A stretch of DNA of 37,834 bases from Planctomycetaceae bacterium. GTDB taxonomy: Bacteria > Planctomycetota > Phycisphaerae > SM23-33. The position numbers and the translations under genes are program-made. The DNA lies in NCBI GenBank assembly GCA_039680605.1, contig JBDKTA010000031.1, positions 1 through 37,834 on the forward strand, written 5' to 3'. Shown piece after piece: positions 23,387 to 34,232 of this stretch. The stretch's first letter is position 1, and the number at the start of each line of letters is the position of its first letter. Under the pieces are notes generated by a model, which worked only from the letters and a program-made list of their open reading frames with translations, had not been told where the DNA came from and did not search any database.

Positions 23387-23700
23387 AGGACGGGAAAACG
23401 ACCGACGACGAGGACGAGGACGACGACGAGGACGACGCGGCGGAAGAGCGTCTGGATGGGTGGCATGGCGACACGCGTTTTTCTTTCTAGCGGGTCGCCA
23501 TGGGGCGGCGGAATAATGGAATAATGGAATCGTTAGCGGCGGGACTTGTCCCGCGCGGTTGTTCGGTCAGGGAAGAAACCCCGCGGGGCAAGCCCCGCCG
23601 CTAACGTGCGCGCCCTTCGTCCCTTTCTTCGTCCTCGTCGTCGGTTTTTCTTCTTTTCCCTGAATTCTTTCGCCCTCTAGAACGTCCAATCGACAGCGGT
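23387..23700. repeat. composite repeat: GACGAGGAC arms around a GCGGCGGG hairpin
   Basis: The gap (about 347 nt to the next gene) starts with CCGACGACGAGGACGAGGAC-type sequence (from 23,402) and ends with CGTCCTCGTCGTCGGTTTTT (about 23,628-23,647), which is complementary. Between them, TTAGCGGCGGGACTTGTCCC pairs with GGGGCAAGCCCCGCCGCTAA (about 23,527-23,603), beside two ATAATGGA units. No gene is seen in it. Confidence 0.85.
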
Positions 23701-23733
23701 TAAAGTCTATCGTCAACGGGAAAGGACACTCAC

Positions 23734-26700
23734 ATGAAACGGTCTGCTCTTCTTGTCGTCGTGCTGGGATGCTGCGGCTGGGCTTGGGGCGGCGATATCG
23801 ACTTCGCGGAAAAGTTCGCCCTCTCGACCGACCGCGAGGCCGCCATCGCGCAGCTCGTCAGCGGGACCGACCAGTATTACTACTACCGCTGCCTGCAGTG
23901 GCAGAACACCGGCAAGCTCGACGAGGTGGACAACGCCCTTGCCCCGTGGGCGGCCGCCCACGGCGCGACGCCGCTGTATCTTCAGATCGAGAACCGCCAG
24001 GCGCTGCTGCGCTATGCGACGGAGCCACAGAAGACGCTGGAGTTTCTCGTCAACCGCCTGGCCCTGCGGTTCGACCACGCCCGGACAATCACCGGCCCGC
24101 GAGCGGACCTGCCTACAACGCTCGACGCCAGCCTCATCAGCCGCCAGACCCTCACCCAGCGCGAGTTCAAGAACAACCCCAACAGCACCGAAGGCTTCGA
24201 GCCCAGCGCCTTTGGCTGGCTGGCGCAGAGGGACCTGTCGTGGCAGCAGCGCCGCCATCTGCTGAGCCGGCTTGACCGGCCGGACTACCCCGGCGTGGTC
24301 ACGCTCATCGCAGCGGACCTCAACGAGCGGCAGGGGCATTCCTTCGGCGCCCTGCCGATCCACGCGATGCTCACGCAGGCGCAGCTCGACGAACTGCTGC
24401 TGGCCAGAAGCTATCTGCTCAACCAGCACGCCTTCGTCTACGCGTACCTGTCCAAGCTGCGGCCCGGCGCGGATGTCGACCTGCCGCACGACCCCGCCCG
24501 GCAGAAGGCCCACCTCGAGCGCGTCTGGGCGTTCGCCCAGCGGCTGGGGCCGGTACACAATTCGCTCAAGGCCAACGTGCTCTACAATCGCCTGGTGCTC
24601 GACCGCAAGAGCGGCCGCTATGACAAAGACCTCTTCATGGAGTACCTCAAGCTGCCGCGCCCCTGCCCGTACATGCGGGCGGAGTATCTGCAGGACCCAT
24701 CGCGGCGCGACAACCCCGCCCGCCTGGGCGATAACTTCTCCGCCCACACCGGCTACGGACCCATCGGCGATGACACGCCGCTGGTGCGCGATTTCCTGAT
24801 GCACTTCCTGGCCGACGCGAAGGACTTCAACGACTACCTGCCCTTCGTCAACGACACGTTCATCAAGGAAGCGTTCGTCGAAGCCAAGGCCACCGGCGGC
24901 ATCGGCGAGATGCAGGCGTTGTACGGCCTGGCCAGCCCGCAGTTCCACCAGACGCTGAAGGACCGCATCGACATCGACTTCGACCCGTCCAACAAGACGC
25001 TCTTCGCGGCTGACGAGGCGGTGAAGCTGACCGTACACGTCAAGAACGTGACCAACCTGATTGTGAAGGTCTACCAGATCAACGCGGCCAACTGGTACCG
25101 CGAAAAGGCGCAGCCGGTCGGTCTGGATATCGACCTGGAAGGCCTGACCGCCAACGAGGAGCAGACCCTCAAGTACGACAGCCCGCCGCTGCGGCGCGTG
25201 GCGCGCAGCTTCGAGCTCAAGACCCTCAGCAAGCCTGGCGTGTACGTCGTCGAGTTCATCGGCAACGGCATCTCCAGCCGCGCGCTGATCCAGAAAGGCC
25301 TGCTGCGACACCTCGAGCGCCGCGGCGCTGCCGGGCACGTCTTCACGATCATCGACGAGAACAACCGCAAGGTCCCCGACGCGACCATCTGGATGAGCGG
25401 GCACCTGTACACGCCGGACAAGGATGGGACCATCACCATCCCCTACACCACCGCCGCCATCGAGCAGTCGATCGTCATCACCCGCGGCGAGCTTTCCTGC
25501 CTGGCCAGGTTCAAGCACCGCGAGGAAAACTACGAACTGCCGGCGCGATTCTATGTAGACCGCGAGAGCCTGCTGGCCTCGCGCAAGGCTACCGTCATCG
25601 TGCGAACGGCGCTGCTGGTATCCGGCGAGCGGGCGGCCGTCTCGCTGATAGAAGAGCCCGTTCTGACGATTGTGGCCACCGACCGCGAAGGCACCAAAAC
25701 CACGCGCGAGATCAAGGACTTCAAGCTCACTGAAGACCAGGAATCTACGGCCGAGTTCCAGGTGCCCGAGAACCTCGCCTACATTCATTTCACGCTCAAG
25801 GGCAAGGTGCAGAACCTCAGCAGGAACAAGAAAGAGGACCTGTCGGCCAGCGAGGGCTTCGCCCTCAACGAGATCGACAAGACCGCACGAACAGACGATG
25901 TGCATCTCATGCGCGCGGCCGGAAGCTACGTGCTGGAGGTGCGTGGAAAGACGGGCGAACCGCTGACGTCACGTAGCGTAGACGTGGCGCTGTGGCACAA
26001 AGACTTCGTCCAGAACGTGCAACTCATGCTGCGCAGCGACGACGCCGGCCGCATCGTCCTGGGTCCGCTGCCCGACATCAGGATGGTGGCGGCAAAAATC
26101 AACAGCGGCGACGGCGGCAATAGGGCCACCGGTCTCTGGACCCTCAGCGGCGATCTGCACTCGCACATCCGCACCGTCACCTCGCCTGCGGACAAGCCGA
26201 TCCGCGTTCCCTACATGGGCAAGGCTGCCAAGCCCGACCGGCCGGACTTTTCGCTGTTGGAGGTGCGACAGAGCACGTTCGTGGCCGACCGCTTCGACGC
26301 GATGAAGATCGAAGAAGGCTACATCGTCATCGCCCCCCTGCCGCCGGGGAAGTACCAACTCGATGTTGAGGACCAGAGGGTTGTCGACATTCACGTGACC
26401 GCCGGCGCGGCTGCGGAAGGATACTACCTTACGCCCAGCCGCAAGATCGAGACCACCAATCCCGTGCCGCTGCAGATTACCTCCGTAACGGCCGGCAAGG
26501 ACGAGTTGAAGATCAAGCTCTCCGGCGCCGGCGCGGCGACGCGCGTCTACGTGACGGCCACGCGGTACATGCCCCGCTATGGCCTGATGGGCCTAGGCGG
26601 CCCGCTGCAATCGGGCGAACCGAGCATCGAACCCAGCGAGCCGCTGGAGAGCAGCTATGCGGCCGGTCGCAATATCGGCGACGAGTACCGCTACATTCTC

Positions 26701-29700
26701 GACCGCAAGTACGCAAAGAAGTATCCCGGGAACATGCTCGAACGCCCCGGCCTGCTACTCAATCCCTGGGCCAGGGACAAGACAGACGTCGGAATGCTCC
26801 AAGCCTTCCAGGGGCCTCGCCTGGTTGGACTGGCCGGCGGCGCCGGGGCGCCCGGGACAGGAGTGTTCGGTTCCTGGGGCAGGCGGATGCAAGCCGTCAC
26901 CGGCAGCAACCTGGACTTCCTCAGCCAGCAGGCCGCGGTGCTGATCGGCCTCAAGCCCGACGCCGCCGGCGTCGTCACCGTGGCGCGCAAAGACCTGGGG
27001 GCTCACCACCAGGTGCGCGTGCTGGCGGTGAATGCGGCCGAGGCGGCGTATCGGGAGATCTCGCTGGACGAGGCCGCCATGCCCATGCTCGACCTGCGAC
27101 TGGACAAACAGGCGCTGGCCGGGAAGCATTTCGCCGAGCAGAAGCACATCGAGACGCTGCAGAGCGGCCAGAGCCTGACGCTGCGCGACGCGGCGTCGTC
27201 GAAGTGGGAAACGTACGACAGCCTCGCCCGCGCGTACGGCCTCTACGTCACGCTGGGCAAGGGCGACGCCCCGGCCAAGCTGGCCGAGTTCGCCTTCATC
27301 CTGAACTGGCCGGCGATGAAGGACGCCGAGAAACGCGAGAAATATTCGCAGTACGCCTGTCACGAGCTGAACTTCTTCCTCTACAAGAAAGACGCGGACT
27401 TCTTCCGCAAGGTCGTCCTGCCGTACCTCAGGAACAAGAAAGACAAGACCTTCATGGACCGCTGGATGATCGGCGAGGACCTCTCGGCGTACGCCCAGCC
27501 GTGGGCGTTCGAGCGGCTCAACGCCGTAGAGCGAATTCTGCTCGGCCAGCGCGTGCATCGCGAGGGGGACAACGTTTCCCGCCACATCCGCGACACGTTT
27601 AACCTGATCCCGCCCAACGTAGATTATCTCAACGACCTGTTCCGAATCGCCATCGCCGGCAGTGCGCTGGAAGGTCCACGCGGCGGGGAGCTGAATGATA
27701 GGCGAGACGTTGCCAAACAACTGACTGTGGCAGGAGAACCAATGGGAGGTTCGGAAGCAGGCGCGGCAGGCGACTCGCCCGCCTCGTCGCCCGCAGAGGC
27801 GCCGCCCATGCCCGCGGTGCCATCCCCGGCAGCCGTTGCGGATTCGGTAACTGGAAAGCAGGCTAGAGAATGGTCCAGAAAGTTCGAAGAAACAATGGAG
27901 AAGAACGAACGCAAGGAGGCGCTCAAGAGGGACGCGGCCATCCGAAAGCAGAGGCACGAGCTTTTCCGCCAGGTGGACCAGACGCAGGAACTGGCTGAGA
28001 ACAATTACTACCGCCTGCCCATCGCTGCGCAGAACGAAAAGCTCGTGGGCGTCAACGCGTTCTGGAACGACTACGCCGGACACGCGCCGGCGGACTACAG
28101 GGGACCGGCCAAGGGGCCGTTCCTCTCGGCCCACTTCGCCCAGGCCAACGGCAGCTTCACCGAGATCATGTTCGCCCTGTCTGTGCTGGACCTGCCCTTC
28201 ACGGCGGCCAAGCACGAGATCAAGACCGATCTGCCGGCCGTGACGCTCAAGGCCGCCGGGCCGGCGATCGTTGTCGTACGCGAGATTCAACCGGCCAAGG
28301 ACGACCCGGCCGCTCTGCCGATCCTGGTCAGCCAAAATTACTTCAGCCCCTCCGACCGCTATCGCTATGAAGGGCCCGAGCGGCTGGACAAGTTCGTGAC
28401 CGAGGAGTTTCTCGTCGGCGCCGCGTACGGCTGCCAGGTGATCGTCACCAACCCGACCTCCTCGCCGCGCAAGCTCGAGCTGCTGCTGCAGGTCCCAAAG
28501 GGGGCCATGCCGGTGCAGGACGGCCTCTACACGCGCAGCGTCAGCGTGCTCCTGCCGCCCTACTCGACCAAGACGCAGGAGTATTTCTTCTACTTCCCGC
28601 TGAGCGGGACGTTCAACCACTACGGCGCGCGCGTCTCGCGCAGCGGCATGCTCGCCGGCGCCGCGCCTGACGCGACCCTCAAGGCCGTGGCCAAGCTCAC
28701 GAAGGTCGACACGACCTCGTGGAACTACGTCTCGCAGGACGCCTCCAGCGCCGACGTGCTGCGGTTTATGCGTGACAACAACATCGAGCGACTCAACCTC
28801 GAACGCATCGCCTGGCGGATGCCCGACAAGGCGTTCTTCCAGGCCGTCATCGCCCTGCTCAAGGACCGCCACGTCTACAGCGACGTGCTCTGGTCGTACG
28901 CACTCAAGCATGACGATGCAGCCGCAGCGGCGGAGTACCTCCAGCATCGCGACACGTTCGCGGCAGCGTGCGGGCCGTACCTCACCTCGCCGCTGTTGAA
29001 GATCGACCCGGTCGTCCGCAAGGCCTACCAGCACCTGGAGTACGCCCCGCTGATCAACGCCCGCGCGCACAAGCTGGGCCCGCAGCGCCAGATCGCCAAC
29101 GACCGCCTGGCCGGGCAGTACGCCTCGCTGCTGCAGGTCCTGGCGTGCAAGAGCAAGCTCGACGACGACGACCTGATGGCCGTCACGTACTACATGCTGC
29201 TGCAGGACCGCGTCGAGGAGGGGCTGGCCTTCTTCGCCCGCGTCAAGGCCGACGCCCTGGCCACGCGGCTGCAGTACGATTACTTCAAGGCGTACGCCGC
29301 GTTTTACGCCGAGGATTTGCCCACGGCCGCCGCGGTGGCCAAGCAGTACGCCGACTATCCGGTGGACCGCTGGCGCAAGCTCTTCAACACCGTCGCGGCG
29401 CAGCTAGATGAGATCAGCGGCAAGAAGCCCGCCGTCATCGACGACAAGAGCCGCGAGCAGCTTCAGGCGAATCTGGCGGCCGGCGAGGCGAGCGTGGACT
29501 TCACCGTCGAGGCCCGCAAGGTCACCGTGACGCACCAGAACGCCGCCAAGCTGCAGGTACACTACTACCTGATGGACGTCGAGCTGCTGTTCTCGAAGAA
29601 CCCCTTCGTGCAGCAGATGTCGGGGCAGTTCGCGTACGTCAAGCCCAGCAGCACGGCTATCATCATCACGCCCAAGCAGCCCTCGGGCGAAACGGTGTTC

Positions 29701-30099
29701 GACCTGCCCAGGGAGTATCACAACAGCAACGTGATGATCGAGATCGTCGCCGGAGCCGCCCGCAAGAGCCAGGCGTACTACGCCAACTCGATGAACGTGC
29801 AGATGGTCGAAAACTACGGCCGCCTGCGCGTGACGGGGCCAGACGGTAAGGCCCTCGCGAAGGTATACGTGAAGGTCTACGCCCGCCACGCCGGCCAGAA
29901 CGAGCCGGCGTTCTACAAAGACGGGTACACCGACCTGCGCGGGATGTTCGACTACGCATCCGTGAGCATCAGCGATCGCCGGGCGGTGGAGAAGTTCGCC
30001 GTCCTGATCTTCAGCGAAGCCAACGGCGCCGTCGTGCGAGAAGCCAATCCGCCTGCCGGAATGAAGCAAACCAGTGAGACTGAACTGACATTTCCTTGA
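23734..30099 (+). CDS. giant secreted macroglobulin-like protein, 2,121 aa
   Basis: The N-terminus [20 protein letters not shown] is a short signal peptide; cleavage at AWG|GD, or lipidation at C13, are both possible. Residues about 25-400 are helical. From about 410 there are repeated Ig/macroglobulin-like beta domains ([37 protein letters not shown] at about 534; [20 protein letters not shown] at about 606). A Pro/Ala/Ser-rich linker (about 1,340-1,370) precedes a charged coiled coil (about 1,380-1,420), more beta domains, helical repeats (about 1,690-1,900) and a final [20 protein letters not shown] domain (about 2,030). I see no CGEQ thioester motif. Related giant proteins occur in planctomycetes; role unknown, probably cell-surface. 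The ATG follows AAAGGA. Confidence 0.75.
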   Translation: MKRSALLVVVLGCCGWAWGGDIDFAEKFALSTDREAAIAQLVSGTDQYYYYRCLQWQNTGKLDEVDNALAPWAAAHGATPLYLQIENRQALLRYATEPQKTLEFLVNRLALRFDHARTITGPRADLPTTLDASLISRQTLTQREFKNNPNSTEGFEPSAFGWLAQRDLSWQQRRHLLSRLDRPDYPGVVTLIAADLNERQGHSFGALPIHAMLTQAQLDELLLARSYLLNQHAFVYAYLSKLRPGADVDLPHDPARQKAHLERVWAFAQRLGPVHNSLKANVLYNRLVLDRKSGRYDKDLFMEYLKLPRPCPYMRAEYLQDPSRRDNPARLGDNFSAHTGYGPIGDDTPLVRDFLMHFLADAKDFNDYLPFVNDTFIKEAFVEAKATGGIGEMQALYGLASPQFHQTLKDRIDIDFDPSNKTLFAADEAVKLTVHVKNVTNLIVKVYQINAANWYREKAQPVGLDIDLEGLTANEEQTLKYDSPPLRRVARSFELKTLSKPGVYVVEFIGNGISSRALIQKGLLRHLERRGAAGHVFTIIDENNRKVPDATIWMSGHLYTPDKDGTITIPYTTAAIEQSIVITRGELSCLARFKHREENYELPARFYVDRESLLASRKATVIVRTALLVSGERAAVSLIEEPVLTIVATDREGTKTTREIKDFKLTEDQESTAEFQVPENLAYIHFTLKGKVQNLSRNKKEDLSASEGFALNEIDKTARTDDVHLMRAAGSYVLEVRGKTGEPLTSRSVDVALWHKDFVQNVQLMLRSDDAGRIVLGPLPDIRMVAAKINSGDGGNRATGLWTLSGDLHSHIRTVTSPADKPIRVPYMGKAAKPDRPDFSLLEVRQSTFVADRFDAMKIEEGYIVIAPLPPGKYQLDVEDQRVVDIHVTAGAAAEGYYLTPSRKIETTNPVPLQITSVTAGKDELKIKLSGAGAATRVYVTATRYMPRYGLMGLGGPLQSGEPSIEPSEPLESSYAAGRNIGDEYRYILDRKYAKKYPGNMLERPGLLLNPWARDKTDVGMLQAFQGPRLVGLAGGAGAPGTGVFGSWGRRMQAVTGSNLDFLSQQAAVLIGLKPDAAGVVTVARKDLGAHHQVRVLAVNAAEAAYREISLDEAAMPMLDLRLDKQALAGKHFAEQKHIETLQSGQSLTLRDAASSKWETYDSLARAYGLYVTLGKGDAPAKLAEFAFILNWPAMKDAEKREKYSQYACHELNFFLYKKDADFFRKVVLPYLRNKKDKTFMDRWMIGEDLSAYAQPWAFERLNAVERILLGQRVHREGDNVSRHIRDTFNLIPPNVDYLNDLFRIAIAGSALEGPRGGELNDRRDVAKQLTVAGEPMGGSEAGAAGDSPASSPAEAPPMPAVPSPAAVADSVTGKQAREWSRKFEETMEKNERKEALKRDAAIRKQRHELFRQVDQTQELAENNYYRLPIAAQNEKLVGVNAFWNDYAGHAPADYRGPAKGPFLSAHFAQANGSFTEIMFALSVLDLPFTAAKHEIKTDLPAVTLKAAGPAIVVVREIQPAKDDPAALPILVSQNYFSPSDRYRYEGPERLDKFVTEEFLVGAAYGCQVIVTNPTSSPRKLELLLQVPKGAMPVQDGLYTRSVSVLLPPYSTKTQEYFFYFPLSGTFNHYGARVSRSGMLAGAAPDATLKAVAKLTKVDTTSWNYVSQDASSADVLRFMRDNNIERLNLERIAWRMPDKAFFQAVIALLKDRHVYSDVLWSYALKHDDAAAAAEYLQHRDTFAAACGPYLTSPLLKIDPVVRKAYQHLEYAPLINARAHKLGPQRQIANDRLAGQYASLLQVLACKSKLDDDDLMAVTYYMLLQDRVEEGLAFFARVKADALATRLQYDYFKAYAAFYAEDLPTAAAVAKQYADYPVDRWRKLFNTVAAQLDEISGKKPAVIDDKSREQLQANLAAGEASVDFTVEARKVTVTHQNAAKLQVHYYLMDVELLFSKNPFVQQMSGQFAYVKPSSTAIIITPKQPSGETVFDLPREYHNSNVMIEIVAGAARKSQAYYANSMNVQMVENYGRLRVTGPDGKALAKVYVKVYARHAGQNEPAFYKDGYTDLRGMFDYASVSISDRRAVEKFAVLIFSEANGAVVREANPPAGMKQTSETELTFP

Positions 30100-30470
30100 G
30101 GCGGAGGAAGAGGGGATGGATGGATGGATGGGTGGATGGATGGATGGATGGATGGATGGATGGATGGATTTGTTAGCGGTCGAGTTTACTCGACGCGGTT
30201 GTCTCCGGTGCGATCAGGGAAACAACCGACGACGAGGACGAGATAACGACGGCGGAACTTTTCTTTCGTGTCGCGGACATCTTGTCCGCGAGTCCCGCGG
30301 GCGTCTCGCCCGCGGAAGCTGAACAACAAGAGCGGGAGGCGAGGGCAAGATGCCCTCGTTACGCGCGGGCGAGACGCCCGCGACACGACATGCAATCCCT
30401 GATTCGTCGTCCTCGTCGTCGTCCTCGTCCTCGTCGTCGGTTTTTTCTGGTCCCGGTGTGCTGGACAAAC
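30100..30470. repeat. composite repeat region: (GGAT)n, GACGAGGAC arms and GGGCG-CGCCC palindromes
   Basis: No gene is seen between the giant gene and dnaB. The interval contains about 13 GGAT units (30,115-30,168), GTTAGCGGTCGAGTTTACTC, then ACCGACGACGAGGACGAG (about 30,226) and its complement GTCCTCGTCGTCGG (about 30,427-30,440). Between these arms are CGCGGGCG-TCT-CGCCCGCG and CGCGGGCG-AGA-CGCCCGCG hairpins and a GCGAGGGCAAGATGCCCTCG unit. All three repeat classes of the phage region recur here in chromosomal context. Confidence 0.85.
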
Positions 30471-30522
30471 GCGTTGCCCTACCGTACCCTATCCCGCGCC
30501 TCAATTGCCAAGGAAGGCTGCC

Positions 30523-31935
30523 ATGACTACTGCAAACGTACCTGCCCCGAATATCGCGCGCGGTCCTGATGCGTCCGATCCGCTTCTGGTTTCCCAGCGC
30601 GTTCCGCCGCATTCGATCGAGGCCGAGGTCTGCACCATCGGCTCGATGATCATCGACCGCACGGCGATCGACATCGTCGCACAGGTCTGCCAGGCGGAAT
30701 ATTTCTTCCGCCCGGCCCACCAGACGCTCTACCAGACGCTCATCGACATGAGCACGGCTGGCAAGCCCATCGAGCTGGTGACGCTGCGCGAGGAGCTGTC
30801 GCGCCTGGGGCTGCTGGAGCAGATCGGCGGCGTCGATTACCTCGTCGCCATCGTCGACGGCGTGCCCAACGCCGCCAACGCCGAATACTACGCCAAGATC
30901 GTGCGCGACAAAGCCCTGCTGCGCGACCTGATCATCGCCGCAGGCAAGATCACGCGCGACGCGCACGACAGCCGCGACGAAGCCCCCGACATCATCGAAA
31001 ACGCCGAACGCCTCGTATTCAAAATCGCCACCGCCCAGATCGGCGACCAGGCCGTCACTCTCGGCAGCCTTCTGCAGGAGACCTTCGAGACGCTGCAGGA
31101 ATCGGACGGGCGCCTGGTCACCGGCACGGCCACGGGCTATCCGGCGCTCGATGAAATGACCAGCGGGTTCCAGAACGGCGAGATGATCATCCTGGCGGCG
31201 CGGCCGTCCATGGGCAAGACCAGCTTCCTGCTCAACATCGCCGAGCACATGGCCGTGACGGAAAAGCTGCCGGTGGTGGTGTTCTCGATGGAAATGTCCA
31301 AGGCCCAGCTCGCCCAGCGCCTGCTGAGCTCGCACGCGCGGTTCAACCTGCGTCAGATGCGGCGGGGCATGATCTCGGCTGAGGACTGGACGCAGCTCCA
31401 GATGGCCGCGGGCGACCTGGAGCAGGCGCCGCTGCTGATCGACGATTCGCCGCTGCTGACGGCGCTGCAGCTTCGCAGCAAGGCCCGCCGCCTGCACGCC
31501 TCGCACGGGATCAAGTGCGTGTTCATCGACTACCTGCAGCTCATGACCTACAGCGGCCGCGCCGACAGCCGCCAGGAACAGATCACCGAAATGTCGCGGG
31601 GGATCAAGGCGCTGGCGCGCGAGCTGAACATCCCGGTGATCTGCGCTGCGCAGCTCAACCGCGGCCCGGCAGACCGACCCAGCCACCGCCCGCGCATGAG
31701 CGACCTTCGCGAGTCGGGCTCGATCGAGCAGGACGCCGACGTCGTCTCGCTGCTGCACAACGAAGACTACTACCACCGCGGCGAGCCGGACTACATGCCC
31801 CGCAACGTGACCGAGTTGATCGTGGCCAAGCAGCGCAACGGCCCCACCGGCACGGTGCATCTGACGTTCCTGCCCGACTGCACGCGCTTCGAATCGGCCT
31901 CGCCCGAGGTTTACGACAGTGGCGGGACGTATTGA
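30523..31935 (+). CDS. dnaB: replicative DNA helicase DnaB, 470 aa
   Basis: DnaB is the hexameric helicase that unwinds the fork. The N-terminal helicase-collar domain begins QRVPPHSIEAEVCTIGSMI; the RecA-like core has Walker A ARPSMGKTSF, the VVFSMEMSKAQLAQRLLS motif, Walker B VFIDYLQLM, the PVICAAQLNRGPADRP motif with SDLRESGSIEQDADVV, and the arginine-finger KQRNGPTG near the end. Length is normal. The start MTTANVPAP has AGGA 9 nt upstream; a TTG six codons earlier is less likely. It stands alone, with repeats on both sides. It looks like the chromosomal copy rather than a phage gene. Confidence 0.95.
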   Translation: MTTANVPAPNIARGPDASDPLLVSQRVPPHSIEAEVCTIGSMIIDRTAIDIVAQVCQAEYFFRPAHQTLYQTLIDMSTAGKPIELVTLREELSRLGLLEQIGGVDYLVAIVDGVPNAANAEYYAKIVRDKALLRDLIIAAGKITRDAHDSRDEAPDIIENAERLVFKIATAQIGDQAVTLGSLLQETFETLQESDGRLVTGTATGYPALDEMTSGFQNGEMIILAARPSMGKTSFLLNIAEHMAVTEKLPVVVFSMEMSKAQLAQRLLSSHARFNLRQMRRGMISAEDWTQLQMAAGDLEQAPLLIDDSPLLTALQLRSKARRLHASHGIKCVFIDYLQLMTYSGRADSRQEQITEMSRGIKALARELNIPVICAAQLNRGPADRPSHRPRMSDLRESGSIEQDADVVSLLHNEDYYHRGEPDYMPRNVTELIVAKQRNGPTGTVHLTFLPDCTRFESASPEVYDSGGTY

Positions 31936-31939
31936 TTGC

Positions 31940-32290
<351 letters not shown>

Positions 32291-32304
32291 GTTTCCGTGG
32301 GACT

Positions 32305-32323
32305 CATGGGCAAGATGCCCATG
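32305..32323. repeat. single ATGGGCA-TGCCCAT palindrome at a stop codon
   Basis: CATGGGCAAGATGCCCATG lies 5 nt from the TAA (32,328-32,330) of the membrane-protein gene. It is a variant of the family found throughout the phage region. Confidence 0.8.
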
Positions 32324-32327
32324 CTAC

Positions 32328-32984
32328 TTACTTTCCCGGCTGCTGCATTCGCCGCAGGTCGATGATCCACTGGGGGGTCTGGGCAAGGTAGTCTTTGAGG
32401 ATTTTTCCGCGGCTGAAGTAGTAGCGGGCGCAGAGGCCCTGGAAGAGGAATACCGTCATCGCCACGAGCACGTAAAAGCCCAGCGTCGCCTGGCGGTAGA
32501 ACTTGGCCATGTCGATTCCCAGCGACGACTTGATCTGTGCGTAGGATTGCGCGGCTGCGGGGTCCAGCGGGGTCAGGAACGCCTGGCCGATCTGCCAGGC
32601 ACAATAGACGGCGACCATCGTCATCAGGCCCACTTGGTTCCATCCCAGCAGGCGCGGGCCTCGCACGTCCAGAGCCAGCAGCATCGCCCTGCCCCGCCAC
32701 TCGCACCAGGCAGCGGCGCAGAGGCCCAGCGTCAGGATGACGCCCCAGATGTCCCGCTCGCCCATCGCCAGCGAGATCATCGCCACAAGCGCCGACCCGG
32801 CCGCACAGATGCCGAAAGTGACAGCGTTGAACATGGCCATGCCGGTCGCGCGACGGAACTTGGCGGCCCGCTCCTGGGCCTGTTGGAACTGCATGAGCTG
32901 CTCTGCCGTCAGCGGCGAGGCCGCCCCTGCGTCTTGTGCGGCTGGAACGTCTGCCGGAGTCAGGGGCGGCGGGGTGGTGGTCAT
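32328..32984 (-). CDS. four-helix membrane protein, 218 aa
   Basis: After a Pro/Ala-rich cytoplasmic N-terminus (TTTPPPLTPADVPAAQ) and a charged amphipathic segment (TAEQLMQFQQAQERAAKFRR), four hydrophobic segments follow: about residues 48-72 (FNAVTFGICAAGSALVAMIS), 80-95 (WGVILTLGLCAAAWC), 116-135 (VGLMTMVAVYCAWQIGQAF) and 170-192 (GFYVLVAMTVFLFQGLCARY). The C-terminus is polar (KDYLAQTPQWIIDLRRM). The ATG lies 1 nt after the ribD stop, so it is co-translated with ribD. No family is recognised; a riboflavin link is not implied by the sequence itself. Confidence 0.75.
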   Translation of the reverse strand: MTTTPPPLTPADVPAAQDAGAASPLTAEQLMQFQQAQERAAKFRRATGMAMFNAVTFGICAAGSALVAMISLAMGERDIWGVILTLGLCAAAWCEWRGRAMLLALDVRGPRLLGWNQVGLMTMVAVYCAWQIGQAFLTPLDPAAAQSYAQIKSSLGIDMAKFYRQATLGFYVLVAMTVFLFQGLCARYYFSRGKILKDYLAQTPQWIIDLRRMQQPGK

Positions 32985-32985
32985 G

Positions 32986-34092
32986 TCAGTGCCTGAACTG
33001 GAACCGCAGCATGCGGTCGATGTCGACGGCGGTTTCGCCAAGGCACGTCAGCGGCAGAGCGTTCTGGAGTTGGGCGATGTCCAATCGCGGCAGCGTCGCC
33101 GCCGGGGCGGCGACCTTCTGCGGGCCGACAAACACGATGACCTCGTCGGCGAGTTTCTGCTCCAGCACGCTGGTCAGCACGGCCGAGCCGCCCTCGATCA
33201 GGACGCTGATCCAACCGCGGCGGCCCAGTTCATCGAGCAGCGCGCCGAGGTCGAGTCCCTTTTCGGCGGCGGGCAATTCGATGATCTCTGCCCCGCGGCT
33301 GCGGAGGCGCTGGGCGACGAGGGGCTTGGCGGCCGCGGCGCCGGGGGCGGTGACGATGATTAGCTTTGCGCGGTCGGTGGTGGCGGCGAGTTGGCACTCG
33401 ATGGGCGTTCTCAGCGACGAGTCGAGCACGATGCGGGCGGGCTGTCCGCCCTTGCCGCTGCGGTTTCCCAGGTGCGGGTTGTCGGCCAGCAGCGTGCCGA
33501 TGCCGACGACGACGCCGTCGCACCAGGCGCGGATCTGGTGGACGCGGTCGCGGCTGGCGCGGGAGGAGATCCACCGCCCGCCGCCGGGGGGCATGGCCAT
33601 GTATCCATCGGTGGTCTGGGCCCACTTGCAGATGACCCAGGGGCGCCCGGTGGTGCGGTGCTTGACGTAGGCGGCCAGGAGCTGGCGGGCCTGGTCCTGC
33701 ATGACGCCGACCTCGGTGACGATGCCGGCCTTCTTGAGCGCGGCGATGCCCTGGCCTGACACTTTCGGATCGGGGTCGACCATGGCGGCGACTACTCGGG
33801 CGAGTTTGGCGTCGATCAGCGCAGCGGTGCAGGGCGGGGTCTTGCCCTGGTGGCAGCAGGGTTCGAGGGTGACGTACATCGTGGCCCCGGCCGGATTGAT
33901 GCCGGCGGCGCGGGCGGCGGAGAGGGCTTCGATTTCCGCGTGGGGTCCGCCGAACTTCTTGTGCCATCCGCGCGCCAGCTCGACGCCGTCGCGCACGACA
34001 ACGGCCCCGACCATCGGGTTGGGCTCGACCTCGCCCCGCCCGCGGGCGGCGCACTCCAGCGCCAGGGTCATAAACTTGATGTCGTCAGCCAT
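32986..34092 (-). CDS. ribD: bifunctional riboflavin biosynthesis protein RibD, 368 aa
   Basis: RibD deaminates and then reduces the pyrimidine intermediate in riboflavin synthesis. The N-terminal deaminase has the zinc motif GGPHAEIEAL and TLEPCCHQGKTPPC, and begins FMTLALECAARGRGEVEPNP as in the family. The C-terminal reductase shows VICKWAQTTDGYMA, GIGTLLADNPHL and LIEGGSAVL. Length is typical. I use the ATG at 34,092; a GTG at 34,098 adds two residues. No FMN riboswitch is seen upstream, where an inverted repeat lies instead. Other riboflavin genes are not in the window. Confidence 0.93.
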   Translation of the reverse strand: MADDIKFMTLALECAARGRGEVEPNPMVGAVVVRDGVELARGWHKKFGGPHAEIEALSAARAAGINPAGATMYVTLEPCCHQGKTPPCTAALIDAKLARVVAAMVDPDPKVSGQGIAALKKAGIVTEVGVMQDQARQLLAAYVKHRTTGRPWVICKWAQTTDGYMAMPPGGGRWISSRASRDRVHQIRAWCDGVVVGIGTLLADNPHLGNRSGKGGQPARIVLDSSLRTPIECQLAATTDRAKLIIVTAPGAAAAKPLVAQRLRSRGAEIIELPAAEKGLDLGALLDELGRRGWISVLIEGGSAVLTSVLEQKLADEVIVFVGPQKVAAPAATLPRLDIAQLQNALPLTCLGETAVDIDRMLRFQFRH

Positions 34093-34137
34093 TGGCACCC
34101 ATCTATACGTTCGATTGCGGATTTCGGATTGCGGATT

Positions 34138-34229
34138 CTATGGAGTGCGGCAGCCTTAGCTGCCGCTTTTGCAGTTTTCCGCAATCAAACAACTTCCAAA
34201 GCGGCAGCTATGGCTGCCGCACTCCATAG
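34138..34229. repeat. long inverted repeat between xylA and ribD
   Basis: Two 32-bp arms (34,138-34,169 and 34,198-34,229; CTATGGAGTGCGGCAGCC ... TAGCTGCCGCTTT) are complementary with one mismatch, around a 28-nt AT-rich loop. Each arm is itself built of GCGGCAGC/GCTGCCGC half-palindromes. The right arm ends 4 nt from the xylA stop codon. There is no T-run, so it is not a typical intrinsic terminator. The rest of this 140-nt gap holds no gene. Confidence 0.9.
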
Positions 34230-34232
34230 GTC

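Noticed and set aside
23713-29070. Long open frames on the minus strand opposite the giant protein (for example 23,713-25,905 and 26,755-29,070)
   Set aside because: High GC at third positions keeps the antisense frame open; the plus strand has the signal peptide, ribosome site and natural composition.
34138-34229. Intrinsic terminator of xylA
   Set aside because: A strong hairpin is present but without a following T-run on the transcribed strand, so it is listed as a repeat.
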